DNA of 64,000 bases from JABDGM01 sp046349975 (lineage in GTDB: Bacteria > Planctomycetota > Planctomycetia > Pirellulales > Lacipirellulaceae): NCBI GenBank assembly GCA_046349975.1, contig JAXMBH010000009.1:1-64000 (forward strand), given 5' to 3'. This document shows positions 1-8,725 of the stretch, piece after piece. Each line of letters opens with the position of its first letter. Position 1 is the stretch's first letter. A program made the translations under genes and the position numbers. The notes under the pieces were generated by a model. That model made no database searches. It was not told the DNA's origin and worked only from the letters and a program-made list of their open reading frames with translations.

Positions 1-1
1 T

Positions 2-643
2 TACTACAGCCGCGGCGTTGCTGAACGCATGCTGGATGAATACGGGGCGGCCGTCCGCTCGTTCTCGCGCGCCATTGAGCTCAATCCGGAACTAGGCGAG
101 GCCTATTTCCGCCGGGGCATCTGCTTCCACCTGCTCAACGAAGATAAGATGGCCATCACTGATTTTCAGCAGGCCGCGCACATTATGTTCGACGACCCGC
201 GCTGCAACCTCTGGGAAGGTTTTACGTATTCGAAACTCGGCGACTACAACCAGGCGGTGCGAGCCTATGGTGATGCCATCGCCGCCAGCGACCGCTACAC
301 GCCGGCATACGCCAATCGCGCCCGCGCGTACATGATGCTCGGCGAATTCGACAAGGCCGTGAACGACTTCAATCAGGCGATCCGCCTCGCGCCGACGAAT
401 GCCGAGTACTATTTTCAGCGTGGCGTCGCCTACGAGCACATGAAGGACAACAAACGCGCGGCCGACTCGTTTGCCAACACGATCGAGTTCGACAAGTCGA
501 ACGCGGAAGCTTACCGCCACATGGCCGCCGTGCAACGTGCGCTCGGCCACAATGATCTGGCGAGTGAATACACGAAGAAAGCCCAAGAACTCAAAGCATC
601 TGAGAAGAAAACCCAGGCATCGCCAGATAACTCCGGCGGTTGA
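2..643 (+). CDS. TPR-repeat protein, 5' end outside window
   Basis: The reading frame is open from base 2 (YYSRGVAERMLDEYG...), so the annotated protein is the C-terminal part of a longer one. About six 34-residue tetratricopeptide repeats can be followed, for example GEAYFRRGICFHLLNE, AYANRARAYMMLGEFDKA and YFQRGVAYEHMKDNKRA, with the usual small residues at positions 8 and 20 and P at 32. TPR arrays form alpha-solenoids that bind partner proteins. No catalytic domain is visible in this part. The last 15 residues are polar and disordered. Function cannot be assigned further without the upstream half. Confidence 0.85.
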   Translation, partial: YYSRGVAERMLDEYGAAVRSFSRAIELNPELGEAYFRRGICFHLLNEDKMAITDFQQAAHIMFDDPRCNLWEGFTYSKLGDYNQAVRAYGDAIAASDRYTPAYANRARAYMMLGEFDKAVNDFNQAIRLAPTNAEYYFQRGVAYEHMKDNKRAADSFANTIEFDKSNAEAYRHMAAVQRALGHNDLASEYTKKAQELKASEKKTQASPDNSGG

Positions 644-660
644 TCAACGAGCCAGGCCAC

Positions 661-690
661 GTAGCGCAGCCCTCTGGGCTGGCGCACGTC
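661..690. repeat. GC-rich palindromic repeat, family A
   Basis: GCCCTCTGGGC-type hairpin in the spacer between two convergent genes. Related copies lie at 13571-13602, 21244-21275 and 45879-45912, always intergenic. It may double as a bidirectional terminator, but there is no T-run. Confidence 0.5.
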
Positions 691-702
691 AAACACACTC
701 AT

Positions 703-1821
703 TCAACTCGCCGCGACCGCGCGCCCTGGCAGGTGCTCCTTCGCCCACCGCGTGAGCCGCACTGCCTGCGACCGCCATGAGGCTGCTGGCATGTAGGTGA
801 GCCGGTAGGTCGCTTCTTGCCGAGTCCGCAGCCGGCGTTTGTGCTCGCGTTCACCCGGGCCGAAGTCGACCACGTGGTCGCCGCGGCGGCAACTGTTGCT
901 GATCATCTCGAGCATCAGGGCCGAACCCAAGCCGTCGCCGGCCGTCGAATCAAACCCGGTCCGCAGTGCGATGACGTTGCCCTGGTGATGATAGCCGTAC
1001 AAGAACGCGACCGGCTTACCGTCGATCTTGAGCAGATTTACATCAAGCATGCCCAGCCGCGCGGCCGCGGCGTGCGAAGCGTGGAAGTACTCGCGCACCC
1101 GGTCATGCGTCAGCGTGTTGCCGTGCACGACGTGCGACTGCCAACTCGCTTGGGCAACCGACTCGCAGGCGGCGTAAACGTCCCAGCCCGGTTCGCCGTC
1201 GCCCTCAGTCGCCGGCGCGGGCCGGTGGCGAATGTACTCGCCCTCATGATCCTGAAAGATCGACTTGAGCGTGCGTTTGAATTGCCGCCGCATCGAATGC
1301 GACTTGCTCGCCATGAACTCTTCGAACGTGGCCGGCAGATCGACGAGCGACGTCACTTGATATTCCTGTTTGCTCGTAAACATGTTGGCCGCCCGCAGCG
1401 CCCGGGCCGTCTTGCCGCCCTGGTAACCTTCGTCGGCCACCCAGCGGAGTTCGAGCATGTCCCAATCGCGCGGCGTCTGGCGCAGGTGCTGCATGGCAGC
1501 CATCATCGTGGCGGCCGGATTGGGTCCGATCGGACCGTACCACGTGCTCCAATTATCGAGCGGATACCCGAGCACCCGCACCTTGCTCACACGATACGCT
1601 TCGCGGCGCACGCACAGCGGCACGATGCCGATCGGTTCATCCGCGCCGTACACAACGAGGACGCGCATCTTTTGATAGTCCCCAAAATGCCGCCAATACG
1701 TTTCGAACCAATCGTAGGTGAGGAAGAACGTGGCGTTGGGAGTCGCCGCGAACAGCGAATTCCAAACGAGGCGGTAATGAGCCAACTCTTCGACATCGTT
1801 GATTTCGACGACTTCGATCAT
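703..1821 (-). CDS. CelD/BcsL-type GNAT acetyltransferase
   Basis: This 372-residue protein resembles the Acetyltransf_6 (CelD/BcsL, FemAB-like) family of N-acyltransferases, often found in polysaccharide or cell-surface loci. The double GNAT fold is suggested by the N-terminal WNSLF...FFLTYDWFETYW segment and by a C-terminal segment with YGYHHQGNVIALRTGFD and GLGSALMLEMI, followed by DFGPGEREHKRRL. I chose the ATG at 1821 (MIEVVEIND) because the 27 residues upstream in the same frame are unlike the family. The substrate is unknown. It converges with the TPR gene, separated by a palindromic repeat. Confidence 0.8.
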   Translation of the reverse strand: MIEVVEINDVEELAHYRLVWNSLFAATPNATFFLTYDWFETYWRHFGDYQKMRVLVVYGADEPIGIVPLCVRREAYRVSKVRVLGYPLDNWSTWYGPIGPNPAATMMAAMQHLRQTPRDWDMLELRWVADEGYQGGKTARALRAANMFTSKQEYQVTSLVDLPATFEEFMASKSHSMRRQFKRTLKSIFQDHEGEYIRHRPAPATEGDGEPGWDVYAACESVAQASWQSHVVHGNTLTHDRVREYFHASHAAAARLGMLDVNLLKIDGKPVAFLYGYHHQGNVIALRTGFDSTAGDGLGSALMLEMISNSCRRGDHVVDFGPGEREHKRRLRTRQEATYRLTYMPAASWRSQAVRLTRWAKEHLPGRAVAAS

Positions 1822-2151
1822 GGCGAGAAGAACCCAGCGGTGAGACGAGTATGCGATTGGCGTTGAGGGTTCCCTTTCGCAACCGGCATGCCCCGCCCTC
1901 AATCACCCGTTTCCCCCCGCGTTTTCAGCCATACTAGCTTTCCCGCGCTGCCAAAACACAACACCACAAGTCACCACAACACCCCCACGTGGCGAGAAAG
2001 CAACGCCCAACTTCGCAAAGATGCTGCGGCCGTTAAACTGAACTCCAGAACGCCACCTAGGCCTGTACCAGCTTGCCCTGGTCAGATGCACTGGCTCAGC
2101 CAGTGCTCTGACCCGTATCGCTTGACCTCTAAACCCTGAACGCGAACCCTC
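1822..2151. other. Intergenic spacer, no gene seen
   Basis: 330 bases between divergent genes, with AC-rich stretches around 1950-1990. No convincing ORF, RNA or strong promoter was found; it presumably holds promoters for both flanking genes. Confidence 0.4.
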
Positions 2152-3270
2152 GTGACTCCCCCCTCCCTAATCGCCCACATTCATACCTCCGGCCACCCCA
2201 TGGTGCTGTGCATCACGGGCGGCAGCAGCGCGATCGCCGCGTTGCTGGAAGTGCCCGGCGGGTCGGCGAGCGTGCTCGAAGCCATTGTTCCCTACTCTGG
2301 CGCGGCGCTCAACGAATGGCTCGGCGGCCCAGTCGATCACTACTGCTCCGAACGCACGGCCCGGGCGATGGCAATGGCCGCATTCGAACGGGCAAGACAG
2401 CTTTCGACGGCAGACTCGCACACGCTCATCGGCATCGGCGCCACCGCGAGCCTCGTATCGAACCGGCCCAAGCGCGGGCCGCATCGTATTTACGTCGCGT
2501 GGCAAACGTCGCGACGGACCGCTGCCGCTTCCTGCGAGTTGACGAAAGGCGCTCGCACGCGCGCCGAAGAGGAAGGCGTTGCCACTCAACTCATCATCAG
2601 TGCAATTGCTGAAGCGTGTGAACTGCATCACCACGAAGTTGAACTGCAGCAAGCGGGTGACTCATTGAGGCGCCGCGACCAAGTCGCGCTGCCCACGTGG
2701 ACGCAACTGCTGCTCGGCGAGCGGGCGCACGTCGATGCTGCATCGCCGACTGGCGAATTTGAACAACCGCCACATGTGCTGTTCCCAGGCGCCTTCAATC
2801 CCATCCACGACGGCCACCGCCGCATGGCCCGACTGGCCGCATCGCGATTGGGCCGGCCGGTCACGTTCGAACTCTCGATCGCGAACGTCGACAAGCCACC
2901 GCTGGATTTCCTCGAAATCGCCGATCGCCTCTCCCAATTCACTGGTGAGCGTGTCTTGCTCACGCGCGCCCCGCGCTTCGTCGAAAAGGCGCGTCTCGCG
3001 CCCGCTTGCACATTCGTCGTGGGCGTCGACACGATCACACGCATCGGCGATGCCAAATACTACGGCGGCGGCACCGCGGAACGTGACGCCGCATTCGCAG
3101 CCCTCGCGGCCTCGGGCTGCCGCTTCCTGGTTTTTGGTCGCCACATGGGTGGCCAATTTCTTACGTTATCGGCGGTTGCCATCCCCCCCGCGCTTCGTCA
3201 ACTATGCGACGAAATAAGCGAAGAAGATTTTCGAGAAGACGTTTCATCCACGTCGCTGCGGAAGGCGTAA
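2152..3270 (+). CDS. PncC/CinA-like and NadD-like nucleotidyltransferase fusion
   Basis: Two domains are visible in 372 residues. Residues 1-165 resemble the CinA C-terminal (PncC, NMN amidohydrolase) fold: an early TGGSSA turn, GGPVDHYCSE, and the glycine-rich IGIGATASL followed by NRPKRGPHRIYVAW. Residues about 205-372 form a cytidylyltransferase-type Rossmann domain with PGAFNPIHDGH (the GxFxPxHxGH nucleotide site, near residue 211), FVVGVDT, and a C-terminal SSTSLRK resembling the ISSTxIR motif of NadD/NMNAT. PncC makes nicotinate mononucleotide from NMN and NadD adenylylates it, so a fusion could couple two steps of NAD salvage; this is inference. The start is GTG at 2152, and an internal ATG at 2200 is an alternative. 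Confidence 0.7.
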   Translation: MTPPSLIAHIHTSGHPMVLCITGGSSAIAALLEVPGGSASVLEAIVPYSGAALNEWLGGPVDHYCSERTARAMAMAAFERARQLSTADSHTLIGIGATASLVSNRPKRGPHRIYVAWQTSRRTAAASCELTKGARTRAEEEGVATQLIISAIAEACELHHHEVELQQAGDSLRRRDQVALPTWTQLLLGERAHVDAASPTGEFEQPPHVLFPGAFNPIHDGHRRMARLAASRLGRPVTFELSIANVDKPPLDFLEIADRLSQFTGERVLLTRAPRFVEKARLAPACTFVVGVDTITRIGDAKYYGGGTAERDAAFAALAASGCRFLVFGRHMGGQFLTLSAVAIPPALRQLCDEISEEDFREDVSSTSLRKA

Positions 3271-3350
3271 ACGGCTCTCAATTGCCGCGTATCGGCGAGG
3301 GACTTATACTCCGGATTGCCCGCATTCTCCCATAACGACGTCAATTGAAC

Positions 3351-4385
3351 ATGTCCTCTGCCAATATCACCGTCTCAGTCTCCGCCGCCAAGAAACCATT
3401 CTTCATCGGCCTTGATGTCGGTGGCACGAACATCAAGATCGGCATCGTCGATGACGCCGGCGAAACGCTGGCCTACGAATCAATTCCCACGGAACAAGAC
3501 CGCGGCGCGGAAGATGCTTGCGTTCGGATGGCCGCCGTCGTCCGCCAGCTCATCGCGCAGCACGCAATCCAAGCGCGCGAGATTGTGCGTGTGGGCATTG
3601 CGACGCCCGGGCCAATGGACATTGCCAAAGGGTTCATTCTGCGGCCGGGCAACCTTCCGGGCTGGTGGGACTTCCCAATTCGCGATCGCGTGAGCCACCA
3701 CATCGGCCTGCCTGTGTCGTTCGCTAACGATGCAAACGCGGCCGCCTACGGCGAGTTCTGGTCCGGCGCCGGCAAGCAATACCACAGCCTCGTGCTGCTC
3801 ACACTCGGCACGGGCGTTGGCGGCGGCATTATCATCGGCGATACGCTCGTCGAAGGCGAACACAGCTGCGGCAGCGAGTGCGGTCATATTCTTATTAATC
3901 CCGCCGCCGATGCCCCGATGGATTCCCTCGGCAAACGCGGCTCGCTCGAAAGCCTTTGCAACGCGACGGCCGTCGTCGATCGCGCACTCGCCGCTCTTGG
4001 CAACGGCACGGTTACATCGCTCGCCGAGCGCCGCGTCGCCGGCGAAGAAATCACGCCGCGGATCGTGGCCGAAGAGGCGGAAAAAGGCGACGAAGTCGCC
4101 CGCCGTGTGATTATGGAAACCGCCCACTGGCTGGCAATCGGCATCGTTTCGTTCGTTCACACGATCGATCCCGACGCGGTCGTGCTCGGCGGCGCGATGA
4201 CGTTCGGCGGCTATGACACCAACACCGGCCGCGCGTTCCTTAAGCGGATTCAAGACGAAGTCCGCCCACGCCTGCTCGAACCCCTTCGCGACGTTGTAAA
4301 AATCGAGTTCGCCTCACTCGGCGGCGACGCGGGCTACATCGGCGCCGCCGGCTTGGCCCGCCTCGAATATCAAAAGAAGCGCTAA
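3351..4385 (+). CDS. ROK family sugar kinase (glucokinase-like)
   Basis: A 344-residue ROK kinase predicted to phosphorylate glucose or a related hexose with ATP in the cytoplasm. FIGLDVGGTNIKIGI (N-terminal phosphate loop), SFANDANAAAYGE (catalytic Asp region) and LTLGTGVGGGIIIG with GSECGH form the family signature. The zinc motif CxCGxxGCxE is replaced by DSLGKRGSLE: the spacing and flanking GKRG and E are kept but all three cysteines are lost. I prefer the ATG at 3351; a TTG six bases upstream is possible. The next gene starts 8 bases after the stop, suggesting an operon. Confidence 0.88.
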   Translation: MSSANITVSVSAAKKPFFIGLDVGGTNIKIGIVDDAGETLAYESIPTEQDRGAEDACVRMAAVVRQLIAQHAIQAREIVRVGIATPGPMDIAKGFILRPGNLPGWWDFPIRDRVSHHIGLPVSFANDANAAAYGEFWSGAGKQYHSLVLLTLGTGVGGGIIIGDTLVEGEHSCGSECGHILINPAADAPMDSLGKRGSLESLCNATAVVDRALAALGNGTVTSLAERRVAGEEITPRIVAEEAEKGDEVARRVIMETAHWLAIGIVSFVHTIDPDAVVLGGAMTFGGYDTNTGRAFLKRIQDEVRPRLLEPLRDVVKIEFASLGGDAGYIGAAGLARLEYQKKR

Positions 4386-4393
4386 CCGCACCG

Positions 4394-4774
4394 GTGGCGA
4401 CAGACATCCGCGTCTATCGGGTGTTGAATACTACCACTACAGGCGAGCCGGCCGTCGCCACGATTTCAGCTGTCGACATCATGGAACTCGACGACGAACT
4501 CTGTCTCTGTTTCCACGTCACGCGCCGTAAAGTGCAGAACTTCCTACGACTCGAGCGCCCGCAGCGCGAAAGCCAGTTGGCCGAGTGCTACGGTGCAGGC
4601 ACCGGTTGCGGCTGGTGCCGCCCGTTCCTCCAGAAGCTCTTCCAAGCCTCTCAATTAAAAGAGACGGCGGCAGAGTTACCGCGCGCCGAGGATTACGCCC
4701 ACGCCCGTGGCGACTATATTCGCGCCGGCAAAGGCACGCCACCCGCGGGCGCTACGCCGATCGCTCCAAAGTAG
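4394..4774 (+). CDS. BFD-like [2Fe-2S]-binding protein
   Basis: A small protein whose central part (CLCFHVTRRKV, then CYGAGTGCGWC) has the four cysteines in the spacing of bacterioferritin-associated ferredoxin-like domains, which bind a [2Fe-2S] cluster. The N-terminal 29 residues are not part of the domain, so the ATG at 4481 (MELDDELCLC) is a credible alternative to the GTG at 4394. It lies 8 bases behind the ROK kinase and may be translated with it. The electron partner is unknown. Confidence 0.75.
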   Translation: MATDIRVYRVLNTTTTGEPAVATISAVDIMELDDELCLCFHVTRRKVQNFLRLERPQRESQLAECYGAGTGCGWCRPFLQKLFQASQLKETAAELPRAEDYAHARGDYIRAGKGTPPAGATPIAPK

Positions 4775-4878
4775 CTGCGAATGGCAGCGCACTGCCTGCG
4801 TCCGGGGCCAGCACGAATCCGCTGCCAATACACCAACGCGCCGCGCTCTGTTGCACCAGCGACGTCTTTTGCATTTCG

Positions 4879-6111
4879 CTATTCAGGCACTTCCGGCGCT
4901 GCTTCCACCTTGCCTGCGCCATCCTCGGGTGGCGCCGGCGCATCGTTGGCCTCTTCCGTCGCCGAAGCCTGAATTACTTGGCCCGCCTCGTCGCCACTGG
5001 TCGCACTCACGTTATCGCCAGGCGGGCCCAGTAATTTCTTGAGCAGTTCGCCGAGCTTCGGCCCGCGCGCGTTCGTCGACACGACTTTGCCCTCCTTGTC
5101 GACGAGCATCACGCGTGGGATCCCGGTGACACCGTAATACGTGACCATCGGCGAGTTCCAACCGTTCGCCCCCGGGTCAGCGCTGTAGAGCGTGGGGAAC
5201 TTGGCCCCCGTCTCTTCCATGTATTTTTCGGCGAGTTGCGGTTCGGTATCGAGGTTCACGCCAACGACTTCAAACCCCTTGTCGTGGTATGCCTCGTACG
5301 CCTTCAACACGTTCGGGACTTCCGCCCGGCACGGTCCGCACCAGCTCGCGTGAAAGTCGACAAGCACCACTTTGCCGCGGTATTTGTTCCAGTCGAACGG
5401 CGTACCATCGAGCAGCTTGCCTTCGAGCACCATTGGCTTGCCTATGGAGTCAAAGCGGCGCACGATTCCTTCCAAACGCGGAGCATACGCTTTCGACGAA
5501 TCACCGCCCGGGCGACTGGCTCGCGCTGCATCCAGCGCTTTGAACTTGGGCAGCAGCGCCGTGATCGCGATCGATGCCAGGCGGTTTTTGTCGCCGTCAT
5601 CAAGGATGTCCTGATAGTTCGCCAACCGCGTCAGCAACTCCGCATGCGAAGGGATCACGTCCACCTTTGCCATGCCGGCGACGAAATTATGCACCGCCTC
5701 GGCCCGTTCGGCAGGGTCGAGCTGCTGCCACATGCGTAGCCGCATTTCGAATTGCGTGCGGACGATCGTCTCGATTACGGATGGCCGCGCACTGGCGCGC
5801 AGTTCATCCATCAACTTCGCCATTTGCGTTTCTGTACTGAAATCGCCGAGCTGCCCGATGAGCCGAATCGCCTCGAACGACTGCTGGGCTTTCACTACGG
5901 CCGTCTGGTCATCTTTCGCCGCCGCGATGCTGGCCTTGGCCGCCGCGATCACTGAATTCACGGCCTGATCGAGCTGAGCCTTAACCTGATCGTGGTTTGC
6001 CGCCGCCTGCGGAGCGCTCTGCCCTTCTGCCGCATTCGTGGGGCTGCGACACGACGCCGCAGAAGCCACAATTGCCAGCAGCAGAGCCATTCGAGTCAAC
6101 GATTTCATCAT
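4879..6111 (-). CDS. TlpA-like thioredoxin-fold lipoprotein
   Basis: A 410-residue exported protein. The N-terminus (MMKSLTRMALLLAIVASAASC) is a lipoprotein signal with Cys at 21. Residues 30-215 are helical and charged with no clear family. From about residue 228 a thioredoxin fold of the TlpA/ResA/AhpC-TSA type follows, with PFDWNKYRGKVVLVDFHASWCGPC (CGPC redox motif), GFEVVGVNLD and the cis-Pro segment GVTGIPRVMLVD. Such proteins reduce disulfides, often apocytochrome c, outside the inner membrane. The last 50 residues are low-complexity and acidic. The c-type heme genes upstream fit a role in cytochrome maturation, but this is inference. Confidence 0.85.
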   Translation of the reverse strand: MMKSLTRMALLLAIVASAASCRSPTNAAEGQSAPQAAANHDQVKAQLDQAVNSVIAAAKASIAAAKDDQTAVVKAQQSFEAIRLIGQLGDFSTETQMAKLMDELRASARPSVIETIVRTQFEMRLRMWQQLDPAERAEAVHNFVAGMAKVDVIPSHAELLTRLANYQDILDDGDKNRLASIAITALLPKFKALDAARASRPGGDSSKAYAPRLEGIVRRFDSIGKPMVLEGKLLDGTPFDWNKYRGKVVLVDFHASWCGPCRAEVPNVLKAYEAYHDKGFEVVGVNLDTEPQLAEKYMEETGAKFPTLYSADPGANGWNSPMVTYYGVTGIPRVMLVDKEGKVVSTNARGPKLGELLKKLLGPPGDNVSATSGDEAGQVIQASATEEANDAPAPPEDGAGKVEAAPEVPE

Positions 6112-6292
6112 CGTGTTTCCTGCTTGGAAGAAGTCGCTTAGAAGCGACCCATTATAGAGGTGATTGCCGAACTCGCGACAGAGGGGCCGCTAGCACACGA
6201 ATCGAATAACCGGGCAGTGCTCGGGGGTGACACAGCCTTGAAGGGGCGTGGTCATCAAGCGTCCAGCCGCTTATGCGGCACCGAGCGCGGCA

Positions 6293-8104
6293 TCATTTCT
6301 CTTCGACCCACTCGCCGCGCAACCAATCGACGATAAGATTCAGCTCACGCTGCGACAAAACATTCTGCTCCGGCTTCTGCGGGTCGCTCGCGAAAGCGGG
6401 CATGCGATCATTGCGATCGTCGGGATAGAACCGCTCGTGCTGCGGATTGCTGATAATGCCCACGAGCCACTCGCGTGAACCATATCCCGCCAGGTCCGGC
6501 GCTGATCCGAGGTCGCCCACTTCGCCGTGATGATGGCAATCCGAGCACCCCAGCCCTTCCTCGATTAGCTTCGCACCGTCGGCAATTTGCTGGGCGTCGC
6601 GCTCGTCGGCGGCGGCCTGGGAATGTAGATGCGCATCGGCCGCGAGCGCGCGGGCAGCGAGGTCAAGCTCGTGGCGGAGCTTCGCTCGATCCTCGGCGCC
6701 TTCAAACATATCCTTCAGCTTGGCGGCCATCTCGCCGTCGACGAACTTTGTGTGGCCGAAGTATTGCGGCGATACGTATTTCTCAGGATCCAGCATGTCG
6801 GCGATCCATTTCGTCGTGCCGAAGCCGTGCAGGTTCGGCGCGGAAGTCGTCTCGGGTTTTATGCCGTTGCCCTGCTCGTCGATGTATGGATGGCACGAAG
6901 CACAATGCCGCTTGTACAGCGCCGGCCCCTGTGTCTTCGGGTCATTGCGCAACAGCGTAACGCCTCCCTCGACGGACAAACCCTGGCTGTTCGCCAACAT
7001 TCGCGCCCGCGCTGCCAGGTCGGCGCAATTCTTCTCCGAAGCTTGGAAATCGGCGTCTTTCCAATCGCGCGCGAATGATGCCCAAGTCAGGCCGCCGACC
7101 GCGCTGATGCCGATGCCGACCGTAACCACGCGCAGGATCAAGCTGGCGCCTCGTTTAAGCTTTCCATCGACCATCGGCAGCAACAGAAAGTATGCGAGCA
7201 CGATGAGCGGCAGAATTACCGTGGCCAAGAACTCCCACTCGCCGGTGAGGTAACCGCGCAGCTCGAATAGCCAGCGAAAATACCATTCCGGCCGCGGCAT
7301 GTGCGGCAGGCTCGCGTCGGCCGGCGCGTTAAGCGGCGCGCCACTGCGCCATGCCAGGTAGCCGATCACGCCCAAGACGACCGACAAGACGGCCATGTTC
7401 CGCGCCGTCTGGTTCGGCCAATAAGGCTCCGCCCGTCCATCCACCTCTTCGCCATCCGGCCCGTTGAGCGGCGTGAGCCCGTGTTTGTAAACCTGGCTGA
7501 TGTGGAATCCCAGCAGGGTGAGCACGACGAGCGGCAACAAACCCACATGTAAGAAGTACAAATGCGTGAGTGTTAAATTGCCAGGCTCGTTCCCGCCGAT
7601 GAGCAGCCGCTGAATCGTCGGCCCCACGATTGGTGTCGAAGCGATAATTCTGCCCTCGACATCAATCTGGGCCATGCCCTTGACGTTCGCCGACAAGGGG
7701 TTGCCCGTCACCACCCACGCGATCGTGAGCGGGATCAGCAGCAGGCCCGTGATCCAAATCAATTCGCGCGGCGGCCGAAACGCTGCTGTCAGCAAGATGC
7801 GAATCAGGTGCACGATGAACGCCAGAATCAGCGCGTGCGATGTGTAGAAATGAATGCCGCGCAAGAACCTGCCGGCGTCCGACTGGTCGATGAAGTGCAC
7901 GCTGGCCCAGGCACTCGTCATCGACGGGCTGTAGGCGACCATCAGCGCGAGGCCGGTCACAATCTCGACGACGAACAGCCACAGCAACACGGTGCCGCTC
8001 GTGAGCCACCAGCTGGCCCCACCCGGCACAGCGCGATGCCGAATCGGCGCAAGCAGCCGCCGATAGTCAGTCCGAGCATCCAGCCATCCAAAAAACCTAC
8101 TCAC
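6293..8104 (-). CDS. Cytochrome b fused to diheme cytochrome c
   Basis: A 603-residue fusion of a bc/b6f-type cytochrome b and a c-type domain. Residues 1-240 hold the heme-b helices, with His pairs in GIHFYTSHALILAFIVHLIR and THLYFLHVGLLPLVVLTLLGFH. PEWYFRWLFELRG (about 275) is the Qo-site PEWY motif, followed by subunit IV-like helices to about 345. The C-terminal part has two CxxCH heme-c sites, CASCH (about 415) and CSDCH (about 530). It lies 33 bases downstream of the Rieske gene, so both probably form a quinol-oxidising complex in which the fused domain replaces a separate cytochrome c1. Confidence 0.9.
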   Translation of the reverse strand: MSRFFGWLDARTDYRRLLAPIRHRAVPGGASWWLTSGTVLLWLFVVEIVTGLALMVAYSPSMTSAWASVHFIDQSDAGRFLRGIHFYTSHALILAFIVHLIRILLTAAFRPPRELIWITGLLLIPLTIAWVVTGNPLSANVKGMAQIDVEGRIIASTPIVGPTIQRLLIGGNEPGNLTLTHLYFLHVGLLPLVVLTLLGFHISQVYKHGLTPLNGPDGEEVDGRAEPYWPNQTARNMAVLSVVLGVIGYLAWRSGAPLNAPADASLPHMPRPEWYFRWLFELRGYLTGEWEFLATVILPLIVLAYFLLLPMVDGKLKRGASLILRVVTVGIGISAVGGLTWASFARDWKDADFQASEKNCADLAARARMLANSQGLSVEGGVTLLRNDPKTQGPALYKRHCASCHPYIDEQGNGIKPETTSAPNLHGFGTTKWIADMLDPEKYVSPQYFGHTKFVDGEMAAKLKDMFEGAEDRAKLRHELDLAARALAADAHLHSQAAADERDAQQIADGAKLIEEGLGCSDCHHHGEVGDLGSAPDLAGYGSREWLVGIISNPQHERFYPDDRNDRMPAFASDPQKPEQNVLSQRELNLIVDWLRGEWVEEK

Positions 8105-8137
8105 CTACTCACCTACTCACTCGTGCCGGTGACGCAC

Positions 8138-8725
8138 TCACGTTACCGCCTTGCTCACTGCCAGCCCCTGCTCGAACAACTCGTACTTGATTTCGACCCA
8201 CCACTCCTGACTGGCGGCATCTTGCACCACCCGGTACGGCAGCGGGTCCATGCCGCGCGGGGCAGGGCAGCGGCGGCCGGTCTTGGGCTCAATCTTCTCG
8301 CCGGCGAGAGTGAACATTGCGTTATGGCACGGGCAAATGTACTGCTGCCCGTCGCCTGTGAGTTGAATCGCGCAGCCCAAATGCGAACACAACGCCGAGT
8401 GCGCCGCGAGCTTCGTCTTCTTGGGGTCGGCCTCGTCGATCGCGCCGCGCGCCAGCCACGCCCGGCCGATTGCTTCGCTCGCGTGGCGCGTCCAAGCATC
8501 CTGCTTATCGCCGATGATCGGGACCATCACCGGCTTGTCTTCGGGCAAGTCCTTCAGCCGCGCGACACGGCGAAACGCGGCTTCCTGCCCATCTCGTTTT
8601 TGCAATGAACTGACGGCATAAGAAATCGTCGGTACGCCAACGACGGCCGCATTCCCTGCGGCCAGCAAGCCGCTCACCCACTTCAGAAACGATCGGCGGC
8701 CGGAGTCGTTCGATGTCGAACTCAT
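8138..8725 (-). CDS. Rieske [2Fe-2S] protein of bc-type complex
   Basis: A 195-residue Rieske protein. The N-terminus has a twin-arginine type motif (GRRSFLKW) and a hydrophobic helix (about residues 18-38) that would anchor it with the cluster domain outside the membrane. Cluster ligands are in CSHLGC and CPCHNA, matching CTHLGC and CPCHG; Asn and Ala replace the usual Gly-Ser after the second His. It precedes the cytochrome b-c gene on the same strand. Together they would transfer electrons from quinol to cytochrome c. Confidence 0.93.
   Translation of the reverse strand: MSSTSNDSGRRSFLKWVSGLLAAGNAAVVGVPTISYAVSSLQKRDGQEAAFRRVARLKDLPEDKPVMVPIIGDKQDAWTRHASEAIGRAWLARGAIDEADPKKTKLAAHSALCSHLGCAIQLTGDGQQYICPCHNAMFTLAGEKIEPKTGRRCPAPRGMDPLPYRVVQDAASQEWWVEIKYELFEQGLAVSKAVT

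Noticed and set aside
817..1866. A 349-codon plus-strand frame over the CelD-like gene
   Set aside because: Antisense shadow; Arg/His-rich and without motifs.
8101..8125. CTCACCTA tandem between Rieske and cytochrome b genes
   Set aside because: Only about three short units; too small to support a functional claim.
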